DNA from: Vibrio sp. YMD68
GTDB taxonomy: Bacteria; Pseudomonadota; Gammaproteobacteria; Enterobacterales; Vibrionaceae
DNA length: 64,000 bases
Assembly: GCF_029958905.1 (NCBI RefSeq)
Contig: NZ_CP124613.1
Span: forward strand, 248,001-312,000
Reading direction: 5' to 3'
This document shows, piece by piece, positions 46,503 to 55,420 of the stretch (position 1 is its first letter; each line of letters begins with the position of its first letter). The notes beneath the pieces were generated by a model. It saw nothing but the letters and a program-made list of their open reading frames with translations, had not been told where the DNA came from and did not search any database. Both the position numbers and the translations under genes were made by a program.

Positions 46503-47554
46503 CAGATACGACCTCTTTGTTTTATCAACAACCAAATGAAGAATGGAGCACCAATAAGTGCGGTAACAATACCGACAGGCATATCTAATGGGGCGACCGC
46601 AGTTCGAGCGATCATATCGGCAATCAGAAGTAGCAAAGCCCCAATGAGCATGGCAATAGGTAGCAGTGACTTATGATTGGGGCCAATGAGCATTCGCCCG
46701 AGGTGAGGCACGATCAAACCAATGAAACCTATCATGCCCGCTAAGGCGACCGTCACGCCAACGCCTGCCGCGGTCAGTAAAATTAACTGTCGTTTTAGCT
46801 TTTGAACTTCGATACCCATGTGCTTAGCTTCTGCCTCGCCTAGCAGTAAAGCATTAAGGGGCTCGGCGTTACGATAAAATAAAATGAATAGAGCGACTAA
46901 AGTGCTAAAGGCCAAGATTAATGCTCCCCAGTTGGCCCCCGCCAAAGACCCCATTGTCCATAATGAAAGATCGCGCAAAGCTTGGTCATCGGCGTAATAG
47001 TTCATTAAACCAAGGCCTGATCCTGCCAGTGCGCCAATGGCAACGCCTGCCAATAACATCATGGTGACTGATGTACCATTTGCGCCAGTGCCGAGGCGAT
47101 AAACAATCACCGTAGTGAGTGCCCCACCAATAAACGAGAACACCGGAACCGTACCAAAGAGTAAGAGTTGCGGATGACTTTGAGCAAGCGAACCAAACAG
47201 GACGATCGCCAGCGCTGCACCTAACGAAGCACCAGCACTCACCCCGATAATTCCTGGGTCAGCAAGCGGGTTACGAAACAAACCTTGCATCACGGTACCG
47301 CATAGCGCCAAAATCGCGCCAACTGCGATGGCTAATAGAGTACGGGGAAGACGAATTTGTTGAATCACCAAAGTAATGTGCGCGGGTATTTCCACGCTAC
47401 GTAATGACGCTGGAATCAAGGCATGCAGACTATCAAGCAGTGAAATATTCATTGGCCCTATTGCAACAGAGCTGATCACGGCGAAGTAAAGTGCGACCAA
47501 CCCAATAATAAATAGAGTGGTGGTTGGAACGCGAGTAAAGCTGGAAACAGACAT
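46502..47554 (-). CDS. hutC: HutC/HmuU heme ABC transporter permease
   Basis: The protein has 350 residues and belongs to the FecCD family, with about ten membrane helices. It has RLPRTLLAIAVGAILALCGTVMQGLFRNPLADPGIIG, GFIGLIVPHLGRMLIGPNH and LIADMIARTAVAPLDMPVGIVTALIGAPFFIWLL, diagnostic for siderophore/heme permeases. I place the start at 47554. The frame extends to 47653 but overlaps hutB's end. It works with HutB and HutD to bring heme into the cytoplasm. Confidence 0.92.
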   Translation of the reverse strand: MSVSSFTRVPTTTLFIIGLVALYFAVISSVAIGPMNISLLDSLHALIPASLRSVEIPAHITLVIQQIRLPRTLLAIAVGAILALCGTVMQGLFRNPLADPGIIGVSAGASLGAALAIVLFGSLAQSHPQLLLFGTVPVFSFIGGALTTVIVYRLGTGANGTSVTMMLLAGVAIGALAGSGLGLMNYYADDQALRDLSLWTMGSLAGANWGALILAFSTLVALFILFYRNAEPLNALLLGEAEAKHMGIEVQKLKRQLILLTAAGVGVTVALAGMIGFIGLIVPHLGRMLIGPNHKSLLPIAMLIGALLLLIADMIARTAVAPLDMPVGIVTALIGAPFFIWLLIKQRGRI

Positions 47555-47564
47555 GATGAAGCAC

Positions 47565-48443
47565 TTATTGATTGAGTGTAATGGGTGGATTAAGTGTAAA
47601 GAGTTGATTGAGTTTTTTAGCCAACTCAATGCTTTGTAGGCCAAATCCACCAATCAAAGCGCTACTTGGAACAGAGATGATTTGTTGATGTTTTCCTGCT
47701 GGAGTCGCCGCCAATAACGGAAGCTTTTTAATGATGTTGTCTTGCCCGCCAAAGCTCTCGATGGTTCGTTCACTGACTAGGATGTAATCCGGTTGTAAGG
47801 CGATGATCGCTTCATAAGAGAGCGGCTTATAAGACTCGATCATGTCTGAGGCTGGGTTCTTAGCGCCAGACAGTGAAATAATGGTGTCAACGGGGGTGTT
47901 GGTACCGGCAGCGGTTGCTGGGCGATCTTTACTCAGCATTAAGAAAATCACCTTGGGTGGTGTGCTTAAGGAGCCTTGTGATAAAAACTCAATATCGCTA
48001 CGTACCGAATGCTTTAGCTGTTCTGCTTGTTGCTGTTTGTCGGTGATTTCTGCAATTATATCAATACGTTGATTAAGCGCCGATAATGAATTTTCTGATG
48101 ACAACGTCAAGACTTCTACATTGCTTGCAGTGATGAGCTTTAACGTAGTTTCTGGCCCCATTTCAGGCGAGCCAATGAGATGAGTAGGGTTGAGCGCCAT
48201 AAGACCTTCCGCAGACAGTTGTCGGTGATAGCCGACCTGAGCAATATCGGTTCCTTGGAGATAACTTTTACTGGTGGAATCTGCGGCAACCAAATAATCC
48301 TCGGCGTCGAGTGCGAAAAATAGCTCTGTGATATTGGCCCCAGCGCTGACGATACGCTCTTGTGCGTGAGCAGAGAAAGCAACACTAAGCTGGAAAACAC
48401 TAAACAGTAATAAGGTATTAAATGTGGTAAACAATTGAGTCAT
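47565..48443 (-). CDS. hutB: HutB, periplasmic heme-binding protein
   Basis: The protein has 292 residues. MTQLFTTFNTLLLFSVFQLSVAFSAHA is a signal peptide. The mature part begins QERIVSAGANITELFFALDAEDYLVAADSTS, typical of class III binding proteins of heme uptake, with VGYHRQLSAEGLMALNPTHLIG including a Tyr/His pair that may bind heme. It lies between exbD and hutC, two bases after the exbD stop. Confidence 0.92.
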   Translation of the reverse strand: MTQLFTTFNTLLLFSVFQLSVAFSAHAQERIVSAGANITELFFALDAEDYLVAADSTSKSYLQGTDIAQVGYHRQLSAEGLMALNPTHLIGSPEMGPETTLKLITASNVEVLTLSSENSLSALNQRIDIIAEITDKQQQAEQLKHSVRSDIEFLSQGSLSTPPKVIFLMLSKDRPATAAGTNTPVDTIISLSGAKNPASDMIESYKPLSYEAIIALQPDYILVSERTIESFGGQDNIIKKLPLLAATPAGKHQQIISVPSSALIGGFGLQSIELAKKLNQLFTLNPPITLNQ

Positions 48444-48445
48444 GG

Positions 48446-48871
48446 TTATTTCTCTTCATCCATAATGATGCTGGTGGCGTTCATTTCATTTTTTTGCATG
48501 AAAGCCAGGAGTTGAAGCATTTTTTCGACGGGCACGTTTTTATCAGAGCCAATCACAAGTGAGCGTTTTGGATACTGATGCGACACATCGATTAACGCTT
48601 GCGTAAAGGCATCCCAATCGTGAAATGTTTGTTTTTCAATGGCCCAGTTGGGCGCTTCGAGCATAAGATTAATTGCGATGACGTCGGAATCCACATCGGT
48701 GAGTACGGTTTGCTCGTTGGTCGTGGGGATGTCGACATCCATGGTTTTAATGTCAATATTGGCGGTCAGTAACAAGAACACCATGACGATAAAAATAATA
48801 TCAAGCAGCGGGGTTAGGTCGGGCTTTAGATCTTCAGCACCGATGTTTGAATTCATCTTACTGGTGATCAT
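48446..48871 (-). CDS. exbD: ExbD energy-transducing protein
   Basis: The protein has 141 residues. It has one N-terminal membrane helix with LKPDLTPLLDIIFIVMVFLLLTAN, whose Asp is essential for proton use. The periplasmic part ends QLLAFMQKNEMNATSIIMDEEK. The ATG at 48871 overlaps the exbB stop by four bases (ATGA), so I reject the longer frame. It partners ExbB and TonB to power heme receptors. Confidence 0.93.
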   Translation of the reverse strand: MITSKMNSNIGAEDLKPDLTPLLDIIFIVMVFLLLTANIDIKTMDVDIPTTNEQTVLTDVDSDVIAINLMLEAPNWAIEKQTFHDWDAFTQALIDVSHQYPKRSLVIGSDKNVPVEKMLQLLAFMQKNEMNATSIIMDEEK

Positions 48872-49662
48872 GCGGCTTGCTTTCCGTTCTTTTCTGATGC
48901 TTTTCCGGTAGATGATGTTGATGTTGGTGCTGGGCGATCTTCTGATAACGAATCTGATGACAAACATGATGAGACAGAAGATTGCTGCGTTGCGGCTGCG
49001 CCACACTCTTTTTGCATGCCACTCGTCTCTACTTCGAAATAAACCCCTTCTAAAAGCAGATTACAGTGGTTTAGTCCATGTTCAATTTTGTTGAGTGTGT
49101 TGTCTGCCCATAAGTGAAAAAGCTGCGCTGCAGTGATGGCAGGTAAAGCAATCAACAAACCCGCCGCCGTTGTCGACATGGCAAGTCCTAATCCTTTGGC
49201 AAGTAAAGAGGGCTCAATCGAGCCTTGAAAATCACCAAGGGTTTTAAACATCTCAATGAGGCCTAATACGGTGCCCAGTAGCCCAACTAAAGGCGCAATA
49301 ACGCCAATGATAGACAGTACTTTCAGGCCTGAGGTATAGCACTGGCGTTTTTTCTGTAGCCAGATCGACACCGCTTCTTCACGAAGGGACTTAGCGAAAT
49401 AGCGATGCCCAAGTAGCATGCCTGCCCCTTGTTCAAGGGTGTATTTCTTGGCGGTGAGCGTTTGTGAAAAGGCATCCACTTTTTGCGCATCGTTCATATC
49501 AAGCTGACGCAGTGATCGCAGTAACGATTTACGGTTGGTGCGTGTATTCAGCAATAAGAACACGCTTCGTTCAAGTAAGATCATGACGACAATCAGGGAC
49601 ATAATCGTCAGTGGCCATGTCATCATGCCAAGCTGAGAGTGAATAGAGTTAAGAATATGCAT
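48868..49662 (-). CDS. exbB: ExbB energy-transducing protein
   Basis: The protein has 264 residues with three membrane helices. It shows GLKVLSIIGVIAPLVGLLGTVLGLIEMFKTL and GLGLAMSTTAAGLLIALPAITAAQLF, the conserved proton-channel segments. The C-terminal 60 residues are a Ser/Thr-rich tail (SSVSSCLSSDSLSEDRPAPTSTSSTG) not usual for ExbB. The start is the ATG at 49662, three bases beyond the tonB stop. Confidence 0.92.
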   Translation of the reverse strand: MHILNSIHSQLGMMTWPLTIMSLIVVMILLERSVFLLLNTRTNRKSLLRSLRQLDMNDAQKVDAFSQTLTAKKYTLEQGAGMLLGHRYFAKSLREEAVSIWLQKKRQCYTSGLKVLSIIGVIAPLVGLLGTVLGLIEMFKTLGDFQGSIEPSLLAKGLGLAMSTTAAGLLIALPAITAAQLFHLWADNTLNKIEHGLNHCNLLLEGVYFEVETSGMQKECGAAATQQSSVSSCLSSDSLSEDRPAPTSTSSTGKASEKNGKQAA

Positions 49663-49664
49663 AA

Positions 49665-50498
49665 TCAATGTAATTTAAAGTTAATAGGAATTTGAACTCG
49701 ATGAGCGATGGCTTGCCCATCATTTTTGTGGTGACGAAATTGCCACTCTGATATCCCTTTGAGTGCCGCACTGTCGAGTATTTGATGACCGGATGAACTC
49801 ACGATCGTCAATTTTGTTTGATCGCCTTCTGGGTCAAGCCACACTTCAACCAATACCACTCCTTGAATGTTACGACGCTTGGCACTGCGTGGGTAATCAA
49901 TGGCTGACGGCCTGGTTTCAAACGTAGGCTTTTTCACCAACTTAGGCGCTGCGGGTGCGGTGTTATTGGCCGTCGTGACCGGGTCAATGGTGCTTTGTGG
50001 TAGTTCATTAACGGCTTGATTTTCTTCAGCCACTGAAACGGGTTCGGCTTGTTCCTGTTGCTCTGTTTTGGTCACCCTCTGTGTCGGTGAAGTGATGACC
50101 GGCACAGGTTCGGTAGCTGTTTTGACTTTTTCTACTGCTGCATTTTTAACTGAAACGGTTTTTTTAACTGAAATAGGTTTTTCAACAGTAATGGGCTTTT
50201 CAATCGCCTGCTTTGGCTCTTTTTGTGTGGGTAGATCCGTCTTCTTCACCGTTGTGGTTACTTTGGGTTTTTCTGGCTTTGGTTTTGGTTCAAGTTTATT
50301 TTCAGAGGTAGATGTCGTAGCGCTCTTGACCATTGGCGAAGGAGCAGCAACAAATTGAATACTGACTGCTTGGCCCAACGGGGTCTCCATTGGTGAAGTT
50401 ATTGGTGAAACACTTAAAGGTTTATAGCTGGCTGAAAATGCAACACTATGAATAGTCAGTGAAAGTCCAGCAAAGATGGCGTACCGTTTGAGGTCCAT
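49665..50498 (-). CDS. tonB: TonB, energy transducer of the hut locus
   Basis: The protein has 277 residues. It has an N-terminal membrane anchor (MDLKRYAIFAGLSLTIHSVAFSA), a Pro/Lys/Glu/Val-rich spacer of about 150 residues, and a C-terminal TonB domain (AIDYPRSAKRRNIQGVVLVEVWLDPEG, then ILDSAALKGISEWQF). The start at 50498 has AAGGAG upstream. Matching vibrio order (tonB1-exbB1-exbD1-hutBCD) shows it is the TonB1 system on chromosome II, dedicated mainly to heme. Confidence 0.94.
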   Translation of the reverse strand: MDLKRYAIFAGLSLTIHSVAFSASYKPLSVSPITSPMETPLGQAVSIQFVAAPSPMVKSATTSTSENKLEPKPKPEKPKVTTTVKKTDLPTQKEPKQAIEKPITVEKPISVKKTVSVKNAAVEKVKTATEPVPVITSPTQRVTKTEQQEQAEPVSVAEENQAVNELPQSTIDPVTTANNTAPAAPKLVKKPTFETRPSAIDYPRSAKRRNIQGVVLVEVWLDPEGDQTKLTIVSSSGHQILDSAALKGISEWQFRHHKNDGQAIAHRVQIPINFKLH

Positions 50499-50554
50499 TT
50501 TTGCTCCTTGAGATGAGTTTGATCGTTGAGAGGATTTATTATCCACCAAATACG

Positions 50555-50610
50555 AATGAGATCAATTATTATTTGCATTTCATTTTGATAAGTATATCAT
50601 CCAGTAAAAT
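50555..50610. promoter_or_regulatory. Putative Fur-regulated divergent tonB/hutW promoter region
   Basis: In the 147-base gap between divergent tonB and hutW, the AT-rich run beginning AATGAGATCAATTATTATTT (50555-50574), followed by GCATT, has Fur-box-like spacing with several mismatches. TGATAAGTATATCA (50586-50599) is an inverted-repeat candidate with six-base arms, TGATAA/ATATCA, partly matching. Fur control of hut genes is well established, but these sites are degenerate. Confidence 0.45.
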
Positions 50611-50645
50611 TCGCTCTACCTAAGCAAATCAAAGAACCAAAGATT

Positions 50646-52028
50646 ATGTTTTTAATTGATACATCTGATCCAGATTTAGTGGGTCGTTCGACCCCAGATC
50701 CTCTTCGGTACGCATTTAGCCGGAAAAAAGGAGCACATGCTGGTGGGCGTATGGACGTCATTGAACCCAATCAGGTTCAGAGTCGACTTAAAGATGCTCT
50801 CAAGCTATCCAATACCCAAACTCATCCTCGAACAACGAACGGGCGATGTTTATATATCCATATTCCTTTTTGCCGAGTGCGTTGTACCTACTGTAATTTT
50901 TTCCAATACGCGTCTTCAAAACAGTTAATGAATCGTTATTTTGAGGCGCTTGTTAAAGAGATACAGTGGAAATCCTCATTTGATTGGTCTCAATCGGCAC
51001 CATTCCAAGCGGTGTATGTTGGAGGCGGAACGCCAACTGATCTGTCGTCGCAACAACTAAAAGAACTTGGTCAGTTACTGCGTTCTTCGTTTCCGTTAAC
51101 CAGTGATTGTGAAATCACTCTGGAAGGGCGAGTGAATCGCTTCAACGATGAAAAATTCGAAGCGGCATTGGAAGGCGGATTTAACCGATTCTCTTTTGGT
51201 GTTCAGAGTTTTGACAATACGGTTCGTCTCGCAGCTAAACGTCTTGATAAGCGAGACTATGTGATGGAACGACTGCAATCCATGGTGAGTTATAACGCTG
51301 CACCGATTGTGATTGATTTGCTCTACGGCTTGCCGCATCAAACGTTAGACAACTGGCAAGAGGATCTTGAAAGCTACCTGGAATCTGGCGTTGATGGCGT
51401 CGATTTGTATCAGTTGATCGAGATGAAAGGGTTGCCAATGGAACTGATGGTTAATCAAGGGCGCTTGCCTATGCCCGCAGACACCGCAATGAAAGCGTCT
51501 ATGTTTCAAATGGGCGTCGAATTTATGGCTAAACACCACCAAAGAAGGTTGAGTGTCAATCACTGGGCTTCGGGTAATCGTGAGCGCAGCATCTATAACA
51601 GCTTAGCTAAAACGACCGCCGAGGTACTGCCTCTTGGGGCGGGGGCGGGTGGTAGTGTTAACGGTGTCGCCACGATGCAGCTCAGGGACATGGACCAGTA
51701 CATCAAGGCGATTGAAGATCAACGATTTCCTGTCGCAGGGGCCATGAATGTCTCACCCAATGCCGCAATAGAAAGTGTGATTAAGTCGCATTTTGATCGC
51801 GGTGTTTTATCCAAAGCAAATTTGGATTCAGTGGCTAACTTCCCGTTATTTGATGCGTTAATTCCGCTGTTCAAAGCGTGGCAAAAAAATGGCTTGGTTG
51901 AGGTGAACCAGCAATATGTCGAACTCTCGCTCGCTGGACAGTTCTGGTCGACAACGCTAGCACAAAATACCATCCAAGTGATTAGACCGCTTTTTAATCA
52001 AAGTCAATCAAACACAAATGTAGCTTAA
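50646..52028 (+). CDS. hutW: HutW, radical SAM heme-degrading enzyme (ChuW type)
   Basis: The protein has 460 residues and is a HemN-like radical SAM protein with the 4Fe-4S motif CRVRCTYC following HIPF. ChuW/HutW family enzymes open heme without oxygen in a methylation-dependent way and release iron. VYVGGGTPTDLS and SFGVQSFDNTVR are conserved SAM-domain segments. It is the first gene of the hutWXZ operon and is divergent from tonB. Confidence 0.92.
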   Translation: MFLIDTSDPDLVGRSTPDPLRYAFSRKKGAHAGGRMDVIEPNQVQSRLKDALKLSNTQTHPRTTNGRCLYIHIPFCRVRCTYCNFFQYASSKQLMNRYFEALVKEIQWKSSFDWSQSAPFQAVYVGGGTPTDLSSQQLKELGQLLRSSFPLTSDCEITLEGRVNRFNDEKFEAALEGGFNRFSFGVQSFDNTVRLAAKRLDKRDYVMERLQSMVSYNAAPIVIDLLYGLPHQTLDNWQEDLESYLESGVDGVDLYQLIEMKGLPMELMVNQGRLPMPADTAMKASMFQMGVEFMAKHHQRRLSVNHWASGNRERSIYNSLAKTTAEVLPLGAGAGGSVNGVATMQLRDMDQYIKAIEDQRFPVAGAMNVSPNAAIESVIKSHFDRGVLSKANLDSVANFPLFDALIPLFKAWQKNGLVEVNQQYVELSLAGQFWSTTLAQNTIQVIRPLFNQSQSNTNVA

Positions 52029-52038
52029 TGGAGTCATG

Positions 52039-52557
52039 ATGTTTTTAAGCAGTTCTTACATCGAAGTGAAAGAAAAAGTCGCTCAGTCGCTAGAAAAAGA
52101 AAGCGGTATTGCGGTATCAACGTTAGCGGAACAACTCGGTCTTACAGAAGGTGAGGTTACGCTCGCACTGCCTGACGAGTGTGTTTCAGTGACCGACGGG
52201 AAAAACACAGAAGCCATTCTTAGCCAACTGCCAGAATGGGGTAAGGTCACCACAATCGTGCACTCTTTTGGGTCGATATTTGAATTCAAAAACCCGTTTC
52301 CTAAAGGAAAAGTGGCGCATGGATATTACAACATTATGGGTAAAGAAGGGCTACATGGTCATTTGAAAATCGACCTTGTAAAGCACATCGCTTTTGTTAG
52401 TAAGCCATTTAGGTCGATGGAAAGTCACTACATGGGTTTTTATACGCAGCAAGGACATTGTGTTTTTAAGGTGTACCTTGGTCGCGATAAAAGCCGTCAG
52501 TTAATCCCACAACAAATCGAAGCATTTCAAGCGTTGAAGAAGGAGTACACAGCGTGA
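52039..52557 (+). CDS. hutX: HutX, cytoplasmic heme-handling protein
   Basis: The protein has 172 residues. It belongs to the HutX/ChuX family, which binds heme and passes it to HutZ. It has NPFPKGKVAHGYYNIMGKEGLHGHL and the following LVKHIAFVSKPFRSMESH. The start is the ATG at 52039, with TGGAG ahead; the ATG at 52036 would add one Met. It overlaps hutZ by four bases (GTGA). Confidence 0.92.
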   Translation: MFLSSSYIEVKEKVAQSLEKESGIAVSTLAEQLGLTEGEVTLALPDECVSVTDGKNTEAILSQLPEWGKVTTIVHSFGSIFEFKNPFPKGKVAHGYYNIMGKEGLHGHLKIDLVKHIAFVSKPFRSMESHYMGFYTQQGHCVFKVYLGRDKSRQLIPQQIEAFQALKKEYTA

Positions 52558-53099
52558 TAGACAAACAACAGAGACTGCAAGATCGCTTAGGACCAGAAAT
52601 TCAAGAGTTTAGAGAAAGTTGCCAAACACTCCAGTTGGCGACCTTGAATCATGGGATTCCTCATGTGAGCTACTCTCCATTTGCGCACACATCGCATGGA
52701 TACTTCATTTTGATCAGCGATATTGCCCAGCATGGGCAGAATCTAAAACACGCCAAATCCGTCTCCATCATGATGATTGAAGATGAAGCAAAGGCGAAAT
52801 CGATTTACGCTCGTCGTCGACTCACGTTTGACACCAAAGCAGCCTGTATAGATAAGCAATCAGACATCGGTGTTGAGGCGATAGCGGCCATGCGACATCG
52901 TTTTGGTGAGATTATCGATAACCTTAGTACGTTAGGCGATTTTAACTTATATCAACTTGTCCCCGAAAAAGGTCGTTACGTGAAAGGCTTTGGTAAAGCG
53001 TTTAACGTGAGCGGCGATGAGTTACTCAGTTTTATGCACCTCACCGAAGGGCATGTTCAAGAGCAGAAAAGAAGCACAGAGAGCAGTGAAATAAGCTAG
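52554..53099 (+). CDS. hutZ: HutZ, heme-degrading or heme-storing flavin-reductase-fold protein
   Basis: The protein has 181 residues in the split-barrel (pyridoxamine oxidase-like) family. It has LATLNHGIPHVSYSPFAH and LSIMMIEDEAKAKSIYARRRLTF-like conserved blocks and the C-terminal GKAFNVSGDELLSF. In V. cholerae HutZ is needed for growth on heme and breaks down heme with oxygen. It starts with GTG at 52554 overlapping the hutX stop; AGGAG lies nine bases upstream. Confidence 0.92.
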   Translation: MIDKQQRLQDRLGPEIQEFRESCQTLQLATLNHGIPHVSYSPFAHTSHGYFILISDIAQHGQNLKHAKSVSIMMIEDEAKAKSIYARRRLTFDTKAACIDKQSDIGVEAIAAMRHRFGEIIDNLSTLGDFNLYQLVPEKGRYVKGFGKAFNVSGDELLSFMHLTEGHVQEQKRSTESSEIS

Positions 53100-53200
53100 C
53101 CGTAATACAAAAATTCAATAGAGCATTCAAATAATAAGGGCAGTTCATGATGATCTGCTTAACGGACTCTATTGCCCAAAATTTAGGAATAGGAACAAAC

Positions 53201-55339
53201 ATGCTTAACAAAAAACCTTTAGCCGTGGTGGTTGCCGCGATTCTTTCATCAAATAGTGCCGTTGCTTTGGCACAAGATGAAGTGTTCACGTTAGATCAAG
53301 TTGTGGTTTCCAGTACTCGTACGAATCAAACCATTCAGGATACCGCGGCCTCTGTGACGGTCATCAGCGATCAGGAAATTGAAGAGAACCTAGCGAACAG
53401 TGTCGATGACCTTTTCAGCTATACACCTGGTGTTGATGTTCAATCGGATTCTCGCCAGGGCATTCAGAGCATTAACATTCGTGGCATGGAAGGAAATCGA
53501 ATTAAGATTTTGGTGGATGGCGTTTCACAGCCCAACCAATTCAAAAATGTCTCTTCCTTTATCAACTCGGGTCGAGTGGACGTTGATATTGATATGATTA
53601 AATCCGTTGAAGTGGTGAAAGGTGCGGCTTCTTCTTTACAAGGCAGCGATGCCATTGGCGGTATTGTTGCCTTTGAAACCAAAGATCCCAGTGATTTTTT
53701 AGCGGACGGAAAAGACGTTGGCGGCCATGCTAAGTTCAACTTCTCATCGGCGGATAATACCTTCAGTGAGTCGGTGGCACTGGCGAATCGCTTCGGTGAT
53801 TTAGAAACTTTAGTCGCGTATACAAGACGTGATGGCGAAGAAATCGATAATTTTGGTCATGTGGATCCACAAAGTTCTGATGCCAATAACTTGTTGCTCA
53901 AACTTCAATATCAATTGAATCAAGCGCACCGTTTAGAATTTACTGGCGAATACGTCAATAGTACGATCAAGACTCAGTTTTCCGATGATTTATACACCGA
54001 CTACTCGGGTGAAGACATCAGTGATCGCTACCGCCTTGGCGTGAAACACATTTGGGCGATGGAATCATTAGCCGCAGACAAGTTAACGTGGCAATTGGAT
54101 TATCAGGTCAAAGATCAGAACGGCATTACTGATCGTACGTTTGCAAGTAGAAGCCGCGGTTATACGCCGGGTAATGTGCAGAAAAAAGACTACGTATACA
54201 GTGACGAAGGTATACAGGCTGATATTCAACTCGATAAGTTTTTTGAAGTAGGTTCGACTGAACATTTTGTTGTCTATGGTGCTTCGTTCTCAAATAAAGA
54301 CATTGCTAACACCAACAGCGAGTACAACTCTCTAAACGCTGACCAGGTGGTGTTCTACATGCCGGAAGCGTCTGAAACGCGTTATGGTTTTTTTGCTCAA
54401 GATGAAATCACGATGGGCAATCTGATTCTAACTCCAGGTGTTCGATTCGATTCTTTTGAAACCGATCCAGGCAATAACTTCCCTGAAGGTGGAATGTACG
54501 ACCCTACGATCTACAAAGCCTATTCTGATTCAGCGGTAACTGGCCGTTTAGGGGCACTTTATTCTATTAATCAAGAGAACAAAATCTTTGCTCAAGTCAG
54601 CCAGGGCTTCCGTGCCCCTGATTTCCAAGAGCTTTTCTATTCGTTCGGTAATCCGATGCACGGCTATGCCAGCATCCCTAACCCGGATCTAGAAGCAGAA
54701 GAGAGTGTGTCTTACGAGCTAGGTTGGCGCCATGATACAGCGATGAGTTCAACCGAAGTGGCGGTCTTTTATAGTGATTACGACAACTTTATTGATTACC
54801 AAAACACAGGCATGAACGGTCGGGTTGCTGAATACCAATATGTGAACATCAACCAAGCGACCATCAAAGGGATTGAGTTTGCCAATACATTGGATTGGTA
54901 TGAGCTAACAGGCAGCGCTGAAGGTGTGAGCACGCGTGTTGCCGCAGCGTATACAGAGGGTAAAGATGGAAACAACGATCCACTGAATTCAGTGAATCCT
55001 TGGAATGCGGTACTGGGCCTAAACTACGATGCACCATCGAATGTTTGGGGAAGCTCACTAAAAGTGACTTACACCGCGAAGAAAAAGCAATCTGACGTAA
55101 CCGCAGAAACTAACCGTATGGGGCAACCTAGTGAGATGTTTACGCCTAACAGTTCAACGGTGGTTGATTTAACCGCGTATTACGTGCCAATGAAAGACGT
55201 CACGCTACGTGCGGGTATCTTCAACGCAACAGATGAAGAGTACTACAACTGGAGTGATGTTCGTGGACAAACGGAAGAAGACAAGTTTTATACTCAGGCT
55301 GGTCGAAGCTTCGCGATTACCGCTAAGTACGATTTCTAA
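53201..55339 (+). CDS. TonB-dependent heme receptor
   Basis: The protein has 712 residues. It is an outer-membrane beta-barrel with signal peptide MLNKKPLAVVVAAILSSNSAVALAQ, a TonB box in DEVFTLDQVVVSSTR and the plug NIRGMEGNRIKILVDGVSQP. Heme receptors carry FRAP and NPDL motifs; here they are QGFRAPDFQE and IPNPDLEAEE with a His between them (GNPMHGYA). The C-terminus is AITAKYDF. I place the start at 53201, where AGGAA precedes it. It resembles HutA/HuvA/HutR, but which member is not certain. Its location in the hut locus makes it the likely heme entry gate. Confidence 0.93.
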   Translation: MLNKKPLAVVVAAILSSNSAVALAQDEVFTLDQVVVSSTRTNQTIQDTAASVTVISDQEIEENLANSVDDLFSYTPGVDVQSDSRQGIQSINIRGMEGNRIKILVDGVSQPNQFKNVSSFINSGRVDVDIDMIKSVEVVKGAASSLQGSDAIGGIVAFETKDPSDFLADGKDVGGHAKFNFSSADNTFSESVALANRFGDLETLVAYTRRDGEEIDNFGHVDPQSSDANNLLLKLQYQLNQAHRLEFTGEYVNSTIKTQFSDDLYTDYSGEDISDRYRLGVKHIWAMESLAADKLTWQLDYQVKDQNGITDRTFASRSRGYTPGNVQKKDYVYSDEGIQADIQLDKFFEVGSTEHFVVYGASFSNKDIANTNSEYNSLNADQVVFYMPEASETRYGFFAQDEITMGNLILTPGVRFDSFETDPGNNFPEGGMYDPTIYKAYSDSAVTGRLGALYSINQENKIFAQVSQGFRAPDFQELFYSFGNPMHGYASIPNPDLEAEESVSYELGWRHDTAMSSTEVAVFYSDYDNFIDYQNTGMNGRVAEYQYVNINQATIKGIEFANTLDWYELTGSAEGVSTRVAAAYTEGKDGNNDPLNSVNPWNAVLGLNYDAPSNVWGSSLKVTYTAKKKQSDVTAETNRMGQPSEMFTPNSSTVVDLTAYYVPMKDVTLRAGIFNATDEEYYNWSDVRGQTEEDKFYTQAGRSFAITAKYDF

Positions 55340-55370
55340 ATTCTCTTAGCCTCCACGGATAATCTAAACT

Positions 55371-55396
55371 GACCGCTCTTCTTATGAAGAGCGGTC
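55371..55396 (+). terminator. Probable intrinsic terminator after the heme receptor
   Basis: An 11-bp perfect stem GACCGCTCTTC (55371-55381) with GAAGAGCGGTC (55386-55396) is followed by TTATTGTAT, a weak T-run. It lies 32 bases past the stop. Confidence 0.7.
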
Positions 55397-55420
55397 TTAT
55401 TGTATAGGACGAGAAGTATT

